Source: Flavobacterium frigidimaris (lineage in GTDB: Bacteria > Bacteroidota > Bacteroidia > Flavobacteriales > Flavobacteriaceae). Taken from it: a stretch of 64,000 nucleotides of DNA. Below the pieces are notes generated by a model. That model did not search any database and was not told the DNA's origin. It saw only the letters and a list, made by a program, of their open reading frames with translations. This document shows, piece after piece, positions 9,417 through 17,051 of this stretch. The stretch is taken from positions 248,001 through 312,000 of the forward strand of contig FQWG01000001.1 in assembly GCA_900129595.1 (NCBI GenBank), given 5' to 3'. Positions within the stretch are counted from its first letter, which is position 1. Each line of letters begins with the position of its first letter. A program made the translations under genes and the position numbers.

Positions 9417-9547
9417 ACCGTTGGGTGTAATTGTTTTTAACATATAGAAACATAGTTTATTAGAAACTAAGACTGCGTTTCACTTATTTAAAAGCACATA
9501 GCTTGTGCTATGTGAAAGAAATTATCATTTGAATCCTACCCAACGGG
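9417..9547 (+). promoter_or_regulatory. Structured leader upstream of the NusG-like gene
   Basis: Two nested inverted repeats are seen. The outer arms ACCGTTGGGT (9417-9426) and ACCCAACGGG (9538-9547) pair over 9 of 10 bases. Within lies a perfect 8-bp hairpin CACATAGC-TTGT-GCTATGTG (9495-9514). The set lies between the dehydrogenase stop and the start of the antiterminator gene at 9600. It could be a terminator/antiterminator switch, or a dispersed repeat that happens to fold. Confidence 0.45.
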
Positions 9548-9599
9548 TAAAAAATAGAACTAAAAAATCATCTTGTAAAATCCCTAAACACGATATAAA

Positions 9600-10097
9600 A
9601 TGAACTGGTACGTTGTATATACTAAACCGAAATGGGAAAAAAGAGTAGCCGAACAATTGATGCAATTGGGCGTAAATTGCTATTGTCCTATTGTAAAAAC
9701 AATAAAACAATATTCAGACAGAAAGAAAAAGGTCGAAGTACCGCTTTTTAATAATTATATATTTGTTCAACTGGCTGATAAAGACCGAAATTTAGTTTTT
9801 TTATCCCGCGGAGCTGTCCGTTTTTTATATTGGTTAGGAAAACATGCCATTGTAAAAGAGAAAGAAATCGATACTATAAAAGAATGGCTTACTAAAGACG
9901 CAACAATAAGTGTTGGCCAATACAGTGTAGGTGAAACTATTAAAGTTAATTCCGGGCCTTTCTTAAATCATGATGCCGTGATCAAAGAAGTAACTAATTC
10001 TCATTATGTGCTGATTTTAGAATCGCTGGGATGCGTTTTGAAAATGAAGTACAAACCTGAAGAAAAGGAAGACAAGGAACTAATCATAATTACATAA
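9600..10097 (+). CDS. NusG-family transcription antitermination factor, UpxY/RfaH-like
   Basis: 165 residues. The N-terminal NGN domain (about 1-95) opens with MNWYVVYTKPKWEKRVAEQL and continues with CPIVKTIKQYSDRKKKVEVPLF.NYIFVQ, the UpxY/RfaH/LoaP pattern of specialised NusG paralogues. A KOW-like domain follows (about 105-165; VGETIKVNSGPFLNHDAVI). In Bacteroides, UpxY proteins bind RNA polymerase and allow full transcription of one capsule operon. Here the gene lies beside GDP-fucose and UDP-glucuronate genes, so it probably controls this surface-polysaccharide locus. The housekeeping nusG is normally in a ribosomal context and lacks this pattern. The cupin gene starts 4 bp after its stop, so the two are cotranscribed. 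Confidence 0.85.
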   Translation: MNWYVVYTKPKWEKRVAEQLMQLGVNCYCPIVKTIKQYSDRKKKVEVPLFNNYIFVQLADKDRNLVFLSRGAVRFLYWLGKHAIVKEKEIDTIKEWLTKDATISVGQYSVGETIKVNSGPFLNHDAVIKEVTNSHYVLILESLGCVLKMKYKPEEKEDKELIIIT

Positions 10098-10101
10098 AAT
10101 A

Positions 10102-10617
10102 ATGGATTTTAATTTATCGCAGGAAACAGATAAGGAAATAGTATTTACAAAAATTGCTTCATTTCTCGAAGAGCAAAATTTTACGGCAGTACAACAGGAT
10201 CAGACAAGACCGTGGGGCGGTTTTTTTGTCATTGATGAAAAACAGGCACAAGCTTTTGCAGCAAAATTTTTTCCGCATTTGCAAATGTCCGAAATTCAGA
10301 TTACCAATAAACTAAGCCCGAAGATTCTGATTGTTGCCCCTAATAAACGCCTCTCCTGGCAATACCACTTTAGACGCGCTGAAATCTGGACAATACTCTC
10401 TGGTCCGGTTGGCGTAAAAACAAGTGCTACTGATGAAGAAAGAGAACTTCAGATACTTGATCAGGGTCAATTTATTCAAATGAATAAAGGAGAGCGCCAC
10501 CGTTTGACAGGATTGGATTCCTGGGGAATTGTTGCTGAAATCTGGCAGCATACTGATCCTGACCATCCTTCTGACGAAGAGGACATTGTACGGCTGCAAG
10601 ACGATTTTGGAAGATAG
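10102..10617 (+). CDS. Stand-alone mannose-6-phosphate isomerase cupin domain (type II PMI-like)
   Basis: 171 residues, corresponding to the C-terminal domain of ManC/AlgA (PF01050) with a short N-terminal addition. RPWGGFFVID (36-45) is the entry motif. KRLSWQYHFRRAEIW (82-96) and GERHRL (130-135) give the likely metal ligands Gln87, His89, Glu94 and His133. VAEIWQHTDP...EEDIVRLQDDFGR is the conserved C-terminal tail of this family. The reaction would be fructose-6-phosphate to mannose-6-phosphate, feeding the guanylyltransferase encoded separately at 6049-7053. Such proteins are sometimes labelled 'phosphoheptose isomerase' in Bacteroidota, but the fold is a cupin, not SIS. It is the last gene before a strong bidirectional terminator. 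Confidence 0.85.
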   Translation: MDFNLSQETDKEIVFTKIASFLEEQNFTAVQQDQTRPWGGFFVIDEKQAQAFAAKFFPHLQMSEIQITNKLSPKILIVAPNKRLSWQYHFRRAEIWTILSGPVGVKTSATDEERELQILDQGQFIQMNKGERHRLTGLDSWGIVAEIWQHTDPDHPSDEEDIVRLQDDFGR

Positions 10618-10636
10618 TCTGATCAGCTCTCTCAAC

Positions 10637-10683
10637 CTAAAAAGCCATAAATCTTTATCTATTTAAGATTTATGGCTTTTTAG
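10637..10683. terminator. Bidirectional intrinsic terminator
   Basis: A perfect 19-bp stem (10637-10655 with 10665-10683) and a 9-nt loop. The stem is flanked by A-rich and T-rich ends that give a T-run on both strands. It lies between the convergent cupin gene and the AraC gene and can stop transcription from both sides. Confidence 0.85.
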
Positions 10684-10722
10684 TTGTCATACCTTTTATT
10701 TACTTTACCAGACGAAATTGTC

Positions 10723-11901
10723 TCACTTTCCCTTTTTTCTTTGCTGAATAAAAACCTGAGGAGAGATTCCTGTAACTTCTTTAAAGGTGGTATAAAACGG
10801 ACTATAAGAAGAAAATCCCACTTTATTTGCTAAAGATTCAATACTATTTGACTTTAGATAATCTTTTTCTATCAACTGCAGCGCGTCGTGTATTCGCACT
10901 ATTTTTTTGAATTCAGTAAAACTTACTTTCGACATATACTTGAAAACAAATGTCAAATGGCTTTTTGGAATTTTAAGTTTGTTCGCAATATCATTGATAG
11001 AAGCATTTGAGTTTCGGAATATTTCATGTTTGAAAACCAGTTTTTCAATATCATGAATATAGTTACTCGTATATTCGGCGATTTTTTTCCCTAACGCTCT
11101 GTCCTGAACATTATTGATTTCTTCTGAAGCATCCAGAATCCACAAATCTGTCAAAATAAAATTAGATTTGTTATGCTGTTTTATTTTATCATGCATCACA
11201 TTATAACCGTACAGTATTTCCGGGGTAAATAATATCTTAAAATACATGATGTTCAGTAATAAGGCAGGAAAGAATTTATAATTATTCAATTCTGTATTAT
11301 CATTGCCTGCCGCTTTTAAATTCATCGAAATAACAACAATGAGATGAAAAACAATTAAACTGTACAGGTAAAAAATAAAAAACGACCAATGTTTTAAGAT
11401 CCGGTTTTGTTTCATATTGATAAGATCCGGTTCTCTGTTCCAAATTTTCTTTTTTAAGAACGCATATGTAATTGTAGTGTAATAGATAATATAAGCTTCA
11501 AATAAAATAGAAAAAAACAATTTAATCCAAAATGCCGGTACAACTGCAATCAAAAAACGTTTTGCAGTTAAATTCAGTACTACTAAAAGTACGGGAAATA
11601 TAAAATGTACAAGCTCGTTATAATTAAGTCGTTTACTGTCTTTATCAATATTAATAAAAAACAAATGCATTGCCGGTATAATTACAATTAGCAGCGGATA
11701 GAATTGATAATATCCTTTTTGGGACAAGGACAAAATATTAAAACCATCGAGACCTATGAATAAAAAATTCATCGCTAAGAGCTTAAAAGAAAGTAATAAA
11801 TAAATGTTTAATAATTTATTGTACTTAAACTGCATTATTATAATTATAAAACAGATTAATCCTAGTAATCCTGAAAATAGATAAAAAAGATTTATCAGCA
11901 T
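10723..11901 (-). CDS. Membrane-anchored AraC-family regulator (copy 1 of repeated module)
   Basis: 392 residues. About seven hydrophobic segments occupy residues 1-240 (for example GLLGLICFIIIIMQF near 14-27 and FIFPVLLVVLNL near 105). An AraC/XylS double helix-turn-helix follows at about 285-390: DIANKLKIPKSHLTFVFK for the first HTH and SLANKVGFSSYSPFYTTFKEVTGISPQVF for the second, with the typical 'GF.S...F...FK...G.sP..F' pattern. This is the architecture of flavobacterial sensors in which a 7TM domain perceives a signal and the cytosolic tail binds DNA. The gene is divergent from a small XRE gene at 12358. The same pair recurs at 12881/14428 with clear similarity in the C-terminal half. 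A GTAATAAA palindrome lies 45-61 bp upstream of its start. Confidence 0.85.
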   Translation of the reverse strand: MLINLFYLFSGLLGLICFIIIIMQFKYNKLLNIYLLLSFKLLAMNFLFIGLDGFNILSLSQKGYYQFYPLLIVIIPAMHLFFINIDKDSKRLNYNELVHFIFPVLLVVLNLTAKRFLIAVVPAFWIKLFFSILFEAYIIYYTTITYAFLKKKIWNREPDLINMKQNRILKHWSFFIFYLYSLIVFHLIVVISMNLKAAGNDNTELNNYKFFPALLLNIMYFKILFTPEILYGYNVMHDKIKQHNKSNFILTDLWILDASEEINNVQDRALGKKIAEYTSNYIHDIEKLVFKHEIFRNSNASINDIANKLKIPKSHLTFVFKYMSKVSFTEFKKIVRIHDALQLIEKDYLKSNSIESLANKVGFSSYSPFYTTFKEVTGISPQVFIQQRKKGK

Positions 11902-11945
11902 TTTTTAGTGTGGTTTTTTTGAATGAAATTTGTTTTTTCTTCAAT

Positions 11946-11962
11946 GTAATAAAGTTTATTAC
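11946..11962. promoter_or_regulatory. Palindromic operator candidate GTAATAAA-N-TTTATTAC
   Basis: Two perfect 8-bp arms around a central G, 45-61 bp upstream of the AraC start. Two further copies of the same octamer lie in the same spacer. A dimeric helix-turn-helix regulator is the likely ligand; the adjacent XRE protein is the first candidate. Confidence 0.45.
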
Positions 11963-12307
11963 GGTTTAAATGTAATAATTATTATCAACTGAAAAATCGA
12001 TTTTTTTTTATTGAATACCGCAAAAAAAAGAATGCTTTTATCAACATTATTCTATAATTCTGGTAATCAAATATTAGTTTGTTTTTTTGTAATAAACGTA
12101 CTATTTATTTATTTGAGTTTTATGAAATATACTTTGTAATTAGCAAAAAGTATAACAATTACTTTGTTTTTTTCTACATAGATCTACTTAAAATTGATTT
12201 TGTAATAAAAAACTTTTTTTTTTGTATTTGATCCTTGGTAAGTGTTAAAATGTCCTTTTTAAGGAATTAAAGTTACTGTTCCAACGAGAAAAAAAAAACG
12301 AAATATT

Positions 12308-12315
12308 TACTTTTG
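12308..12315 (+). promoter_or_regulatory. Candidate -7 box for the first XRE gene
   Basis: TACTTTTG matches TAnnTTTG exactly and lies 42 bp before the ATG at 12358. No TTG was found at the expected distance upstream. Confidence 0.4.
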
Positions 12316-12357
12316 GAATTAATGTAACTAAAGTAAGTTAATTACAAGTTTTATAAG

Positions 12358-12609
12358 ATGAATCCTGCTGTGTACAAGAATATAAAAAAAATACGAGAAT
12401 TAAAGAACCTGACCCGAGACCATGTTGCCGATGAGCTAAAAATGAGTACTAGCGGTTACGGAAAAATTGAACGGGGTGAAGTTGATCTGACTGTATCCAA
12501 ATTAGAAAAAATAGCCGAAGTACTAGATGTATCAATTGAGTTTATATTTAGATTTGATGTTTCGCTTTTCTTCGAAAACAAAACAAATAGAAAAAGAGAT
12601 CTTCTTTAG
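12358..12609 (+). CDS. Small XRE-family HTH protein (copy 1)
   Basis: 83 residues and nearly all one Cro/CI helix-turn-helix domain: IKKIRELKNLTRDHVADELKMS with the recognition region STSGYGKIERGEVDL and the closing LEKIAEVLDVSIEFIF. A basic tail follows (KTNRKRDLL). There is no sensing domain, so it is either a dimeric DNA-binding repressor or a partner of another protein. It is divergent from the membrane AraC gene at 10723-11901. A second copy with the same arrangement is at 14428-14628; the two share the E-I-R-E/K...L..YV/HVA....MS.S.Y.KIE...VDL..SKL.K pattern. Target genes are unknown; autoregulation of the divergent spacer is the simplest guess. Confidence 0.8.
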   Translation: MNPAVYKNIKKIRELKNLTRDHVADELKMSTSGYGKIERGEVDLTVSKLEKIAEVLDVSIEFIFRFDVSLFFENKTNRKRDLL

Positions 12610-12790
12610 CATATCTGCAAGTTATTTTCCCCAATCTAATAGCTAATGTGTAGTATTTTGAGCATAAAAGAAACAAATTATACGCTCTGTGGCTATCACA
12701 TTAGTTTAAAACATATAAACGTTTAAAAAAAGCCCCTCACCTAATATCGAAAAAATACATTATTACCCAATAAAATGATCTTATCTCCGG

Positions 12791-12820
12791 GCCCGACTTT
12801 TAAGCCGGGCTTCTTTTGTT
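12791..12820 (+). terminator. Intrinsic terminator after the first XRE gene
   Basis: GC-rich stem GCCCGACT/AGCCGGGC with one mismatch and a TTTA loop (12791-12810), followed by TTCTTTTGTT. It is the only GC-rich hairpin in the spacer and ends the plus-strand XRE transcript about 180 bp after its stop. Confidence 0.6.
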
Positions 12821-12880
12821 GTCTTTTAAGGGGGGATTTTATAAAAAAAGAGATACTAATATTCTGAACCTAAAGCCTTT

Positions 12881-14050
12881 CTATTTATTAGCTCTCAATA
12901 AGTTATGATAATCTAAAGGTGTATTGCCGGTGTGTTTTTTGAAACTTCTGTAAAATGGATCATAAGAAGCAAATCCTACTTCTTTGCTTAAATAATTAAG
13001 TGTGTTGGTTTGCAGATAATTATTTTTTATCAGGATAGTGGCATAGTGTATTTTTATTATTTTTTTGAATTCTATAAAAGTAACTTTCGAATGGTACTTG
13101 AAGATGTAATTTAAATGGCTTTTTGGAATTTTTAGTTCATTTGATAAATGTTCTATTTTTATATCCGATCGAAAAAAAAGATCATTATTAAGAATAAGAA
13201 ATTCAATCTGACTGATATATTCTGATAAGCTGATATCAATTTTCCCTTTTAGAATCTGGTCCTGGAGGTTATGCGGAACATTTGTAGTAGAAAGAATCCA
13301 AATCGAATTGAATTTTAAAGGAGTATCCCCGTCTTCGTTGATTTTACTTTTCAGATGTGTATATCCGTAGAATATCTCAGGGCAGCAGACTATTTTGCAA
13401 CACATTATTAAGAGTATTGCGCAACTTACCGGCTGGTATATCGAATCTGTTTCTTTCAGATCCTTGAACCAATACAGTATCAGTGGCGCAAAAGCTATTA
13501 TGATGATTTCGAGATAAACAAATTTTGTCCATTTCGACATCAGTGTACTTCTAAACTGATTGTGATTATCCCGTTTTTTACCCCATATATTTCGATATAC
13601 AATCACAGAACACAGATAAATATAAGTCACTACAAATGCGCTGAAAAAGTAGTATATTGTATTACCAAAACAAAAATGAGATGTTTTGTTCCCAAGACAG
13701 TTTTTGAACAGAACCACCAGAAAATATAGTACCGGAAAGATACTGTGCAATACAATGCTACTGGCTGCTACCCTGCTTTTCTTATTAGACAAGCTCTTAA
13801 AATAGAGATAAATTATTGGCAATATTAATACTGAAATACTCGACTCAAAATAAAAATTAGTAAGTATCGCCTTTTTGAAAAAAAGAAGATTTAATCCCAT
13901 TCCCAATTGAGTGAAAGAGATCACCATCATAAATAATATAAAATAAATATTTATGGCTTGGTTGGATTTATAATTTTTTAATATAATCGATGAAACTGTT
14001 GTTCCAAATATTCCAGCAATAAATAAAAGAAGAATCAGATGGATTTCCAC
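12881..14050 (-). CDS. Membrane-anchored AraC-family regulator (copy 2 of repeated module)
   Basis: 389 residues with the layout of the 10723-11901 product. Several hydrophobic segments fill about residues 1-240. An AraC DNA-binding domain lies at about 285-385: HLSNELKIPKSHLNYIFKY for the first HTH, YLSKEVGFASYDPFYRSFKK and GNTPLDYH for the second. The block LKIPKSHL..(I/V)FKY.SKV.F.EFKKI is shared with copy 1, so the two are paralogues rather than generic AraC proteins. It is divergent from the XRE gene at 14428, with a 377-bp AT-rich spacer. It probably senses a membrane-accessible signal; ligand and targets are unknown. Confidence 0.85.
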   Translation of the reverse strand: MEIHLILLLFIAGIFGTTVSSIILKNYKSNQAINIYFILFMMVISFTQLGMGLNLLFFKKAILTNFYFESSISVLILPIIYLYFKSLSNKKSRVAASSIVLHSIFPVLYFLVVLFKNCLGNKTSHFCFGNTIYYFFSAFVVTYIYLCSVIVYRNIWGKKRDNHNQFRSTLMSKWTKFVYLEIIIIAFAPLILYWFKDLKETDSIYQPVSCAILLIMCCKIVCCPEIFYGYTHLKSKINEDGDTPLKFNSIWILSTTNVPHNLQDQILKGKIDISLSEYISQIEFLILNNDLFFRSDIKIEHLSNELKIPKSHLNYIFKYHSKVTFIEFKKIIKIHYATILIKNNYLQTNTLNYLSKEVGFASYDPFYRSFKKHTGNTPLDYHNLLRANK

Positions 14051-14427
14051 AAAAAAATGTAATTAGATGATGGTGTAAATTTAAAAAATATATATTTAAA
14101 CGTAAATCGATACGCCGTTAATATTTTGATAATATAATGACTTTTGAATGTTATTATTTTTTGAAAAGCAATCAAATAAAATACTGTAAATCAATTATTT
14201 GTTTTTCGCTATCATAAACTTTTTTTTTATAACTTTAAAAACTGATTTTTATCCTTTTAATTAACAATTTTCAATTTTGACAAACACGTTAAAAATTTGA
14301 AATTTTTAATTTAAAACAAAGTACTTTACAGGAGTACTTTTTGGTAATATTTTTAATAAATAGATTTGCTCTAAGTTGTTATAGACAATGATTTAAGTAT
14401 TAATTTTTTAATTCATTTTAAGTAATT
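14051..14427. other. AT-rich divergent spacer of the second AraC/XRE module
   Basis: 377 bp with no gene seen. It is extremely AT-rich. It carries the second XRE promoter (listed separately). The exact GTAATAAA octamer of the first spacer was not found here, although GTAAT-type fragments occur. Confidence 0.5.
14341..14368 (+). promoter_or_regulatory. Promoter of the second XRE gene (TTG-N17-TAnnTTTG)
   Basis: TTG at 14341-14343, a 17-bp spacer and TAGATTTG at 14361-14368. This matches the Bacteroidota -33/-7 consensus in both sequence and spacing. The predicted leader to the ATG at 14428 is about 50 nt. Confidence 0.6.
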
Positions 14428-14628
14428 ATGGTTGGTCTAAAAATTAAGGAAATTAGAGAACGAAATAAGTTAAGTAAAGAATATGTTGCTATTCAGATGG
14501 AGATGTCTTTAAGTCAATACAGTAAAATTGAAACAGAACATGTAGATTTAAAGTTATCTAAACTTGATAAATTGGTAAAAATTATTGGGGCAAAAAAAAG
14601 TGAACTTTTTGCACTGGATTACAAATAG
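14428..14628 (+). CDS. Small XRE-family HTH protein (copy 2)
   Basis: 66 residues, essentially a bare Cro/CI-type helix-turn-helix: LKIKEIRERNKLSKEYVAIQ, recognition segment MSLSQYSKIETEHVDLKLSKL, and a last helix ending in KSELFALD. It is a paralogue of the 83-residue protein at 12358 and sits in the same divergent position relative to a membrane AraC gene. The shorter C-terminus lacks the basic tail of copy 1. Expression from the promoter at 14341-14368 is predicted. Its function beyond DNA binding is not deducible. Confidence 0.78.
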   Translation: MVGLKIKEIRERNKLSKEYVAIQMEMSLSQYSKIETEHVDLKLSKLDKLVKIIGAKKSELFALDYK

Positions 14629-14803
14629 AATCACTTGCTTTTAATTAAAATTCTTACTTCAGAATAAATAATTTTCTAAAAACCTTCAAAATAAAAGAAA
14701 TAAGTACAATTGTAGTTAAGTATTGATCCGTACAGATGGTATTCGATAACTACTGCTGGCAAACTAAGCACTACTAAATTAAAAAAAAATAAGCTTTCAA
14801 CTT

Positions 14804-14843
14804 AAAAAAACTTCCAAAATCATATGACTTTGGAGTTTTTTTT
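14804..14843. terminator. Hairpin terminator containing a repeated 23-nt core
   Basis: A-run, CTTCCAAA, loop ATCATATGAC, TTTGGAG and T-run, with one bulged T in the stem. It lies between the convergent XRE gene and the cupin-AraC gene. The core at 14813-14835 recurs at 19930-19952 with one change, loop included. Confidence 0.7.
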
Positions 14844-14900
14844 GCGCTTTATAGCGTTATTAAGCATTGTCTGTTTCAAAAAAGGCATCCAATTCACTTG

Positions 14901-15755
14901 TTATACTTCATTCTTTGTTTTATTATCTTTCCTGTAACGCAACGGATTCACAGCAGTATGTTTTTGAAAAAATTTATTAAAATGGCTTGGATCAGTAAAA
15001 CCAAATTCCAGTGCAATTTCAGATAAGGAGCTTTCACTGTTCCTTATTCTGTTTTTAATCATTTCTATCCTCAGCGAGCTGATATAAATTCCAAGCGACA
15101 TTTCCATTCCCTTTCTAAAAATACTTCTCAGACCAGATTCTGAAAGCCCAAAAGTTACACTTAAATTTTTTACACTTAGTTTTTCCGGAAAATGAATGTG
15201 TGAATGAATGTAATTTTGCAACCTCTCGATCTGTGTTACGCCGTATTGCGCCGTAGTATCATTAACATTCTTAGTGCTGCTGTCTATCAGCAACAAAAGG
15301 CTTCTCAAAAGATTCGTATGAATTTCTGTTACCTGCTGATTGTTCTCCTGCCATTCAGCAATCATGACTTCCATAATACTACTCACTTTCTTTAAAAATG
15401 GCGCATCATTATTGATTTCATCAGCAGATAAGTTCCATTTTCTGGACAAACTGGTTAACAGGTTGTCCCAATAATCAGTAGTACTTGAATTTATACCTGC
15501 TTTTAGCACACTGGGCAGGAATTTGATAACGCTAAACTGACATTCTTCTGCAATATTAAAATCATGATTGTCTTCAGGAGCCAGAAAAAATACGGTTTCT
15601 CCTGAATAGTCCGTGCTTATCTTATTGAGTTCGTGCGTACCGCTTCCTCCTGCGACAAACATCAATTCATAATGATTGTGATTGTGCAGCGGAAAAGGCC
15701 ATACTGACGTGCTAAAGGACCTTATAAAGAGTGGCTCAAACTGAACTAATTTCAT
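14901..15755 (-). CDS. Cupin-AraC transcriptional regulator, neighbour of the MFS exporter
   Basis: 284 residues from the ATG at 15755; an upstream TTG at 15782 would add nine residues and is not preferred. An N-terminal cupin sensing domain (about 10-110) carries PFPLHNHNHYELMFVAGGSGTH, the usual 'H.H...E' metal/ligand motif. The C-terminal AraC domain (about 185-280) shows NLSVTFGLSESGLRSIFRK and EIALEFGFTDPSHFNKFFQKHTAVNPLRYR. Such proteins are soluble and bind a small molecule in the cupin. The gene is divergent from an MFS transporter gene with only 99 bp between the starts, the classic arrangement of a regulator and its efflux or uptake target. The hairpin at 14804-14843 ends its transcript. 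Confidence 0.88.
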   Translation of the reverse strand: MKLVQFEPLFIRSFSTSVWPFPLHNHNHYELMFVAGGSGTHELNKISTDYSGETVFFLAPEDNHDFNIAEECQFSVIKFLPSVLKAGINSSTTDYWDNLLTSLSRKWNLSADEINNDAPFLKKVSSIMEVMIAEWQENNQQVTEIHTNLLRSLLLLIDSSTKNVNDTTAQYGVTQIERLQNYIHSHIHFPEKLSVKNLSVTFGLSESGLRSIFRKGMEMSLGIYISSLRIEMIKNRIRNSESSLSEIALEFGFTDPSHFNKFFQKHTAVNPLRYRKDNKTKNEV

Positions 15756-15823
15756 GGTGCAAATGTCGACAAAATATACCAATTATTTATCGGATTATAC
15801 CATTTTATACATTTTCAACTTCC

Positions 15824-15831
15824 TAAGTTTG
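15824..15831 (+). promoter_or_regulatory. Candidate -7 box for the MFS transporter gene
   Basis: TAAGTTTG, an exact TAnnTTTG match, 24 bp before the ATG at 15855 and inside the short spacer shared with the divergent AraC gene. Confidence 0.45.
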
Positions 15832-15854
15832 CCTAACTTATAGCCGAATAAAAT

Positions 15855-17021
15855 ATGTTAATTAACGATAAAACTAAATATGCCATTCCTGTTATGGCTT
15901 TTTCAGCAGGCACCATTGTTGCAAATGTTTATTACAGTCAGCCTATTCTTCAAAATATTGCCGGAGCACTAAACAAACCGGAAAGTGCCGTTGGCAAAAT
16001 CGCGATGCTTGCTCAGATGGGTTATGGCGTAGGTATGTTTTTTCTGTTGCCGTTGGGAGATAAAATGAATAGAAAACGATTAATTATTGCAATATGTCTT
16101 TTGTTAATCGTTACGCTGGTACTCATAGCCAATACCACTCATCTAGAGACCTTAATGGTGCTTAGTTTCTTTGCCGGTATTTTTTCTACTCCCGCACAAA
16201 TTATTCTTCCTATGGCCGCTTCTCTAAATAAAGAAAATCGCGGCAAAAATGTAGGCATTGTTTTTAGCGGAATTTTATGTGGGATTCTCGGATCACGCCT
16301 GATCAGCGGCTGGCTAACGGATATTTGGGGATGGCAAAGTGTTTTTTGGTTCTCTGCTTCTCTTGTTCTGCTCAGTATTTTTTTATTATCGTCTTTTCTG
16401 CCTGAAGTTCCTGTAAAATTTAAAGGCAGTTATCTCAACCTCTTACGTTCTACCCTGCAATTGGTGAAACAGTATAAAACATTAAGACAGGCAGCATTAC
16501 TGGGTGCTTTTTCTTTTGGAATATTCTGCTCGTTCTGGACCACTCTGACATTTCATTTAAGCGGCGCGCCGTTTAAATATCCGTCATCAGCTATTGGCCT
16601 TTTCGGAATCATCGCAATTGGCGGCGCATTAGTAGCTCCTTATTTTGGAAAATTAGCCGACAAAGGACAGGTTTTCAAAAACCTGGCGCTCACTATTGGT
16701 CTTATCATTGCAAGTATTATTGCCATGCTGCTTTTTCCTGAATCTGTTGGGGTATTGATTGTCGCGATCTTCTTTCTGGATATTGGTGTTCAGGCCACTC
16801 AGATCACCAACTTTACAAGAATTTATGCTCTAGACGAAGAAGCTCACAGTCGTTTGAATACGATCTATATGACTGCCTATTTCATTGGTGCAGGAATAGG
16901 AACCTTTTTCGGATTAATTAGCTGGACTTTGGGAGGCTGGCATTTTGCATTGCTGCAAATGTTATTGTGGAGTGGCATTGCGGCTATTATTGTATGGCTT
17001 TCGAGTAAGAACAAACTTTAG
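15855..17021 (+). CDS. MFS transporter
   Basis: 388 residues with about 12 membrane helices. The N-terminus shows IVANVYYSQPIL and then GYGVGMFFLLPLGDKMNRKRLI at about 55-77. The latter is the conserved loop 2-3 motif of the major facilitator superfamily (G-x-L-x-D-x-x-x-R-K/R). The 'NVYY.QP.L' start is typical of the YnfM/YfmO-like subgroup of proton-driven exporters. The divergent cupin-AraC regulator supports inducible export of a small molecule; substrate is unknown. The phosphoesterase gene begins 30 bp downstream on the same strand and may be cotranscribed. Confidence 0.88.
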   Translation: MLINDKTKYAIPVMAFSAGTIVANVYYSQPILQNIAGALNKPESAVGKIAMLAQMGYGVGMFFLLPLGDKMNRKRLIIAICLLLIVTLVLIANTTHLETLMVLSFFAGIFSTPAQIILPMAASLNKENRGKNVGIVFSGILCGILGSRLISGWLTDIWGWQSVFWFSASLVLLSIFLLSSFLPEVPVKFKGSYLNLLRSTLQLVKQYKTLRQAALLGAFSFGIFCSFWTTLTFHLSGAPFKYPSSAIGLFGIIAIGGALVAPYFGKLADKGQVFKNLALTIGLIIASIIAMLLFPESVGVLIVAIFFLDIGVQATQITNFTRIYALDEEAHSRLNTIYMTAYFIGAGIGTFFGLISWTLGGWHFALLQMLLWSGIAAIIVWLSSKNKL

Positions 17022-17051
17022 AATGAAGGCAATTATAAAAAATTAAAATAA

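Larger units (their letters stand above)
11902..12357. other. AT-rich divergent spacer with repeated GTAATAA sites
   Basis: 456 bp between divergent regulator genes with no gene seen. It holds the perfect palindrome GTAATAAA-G-TTTATTAC (11946-11962), isolated GTAATAAA octamers at 12089-12096 and 12202-12209, and long T-tracts. A candidate -7 box for the XRE gene is listed separately. Confidence 0.55.

Noticed and set aside
12643..12704. 8-bp inverted repeat CTAATGTG...CACATTAG
   Set aside because: 46 bp apart in AT-rich DNA, not near a start codon, easily explained by chance.
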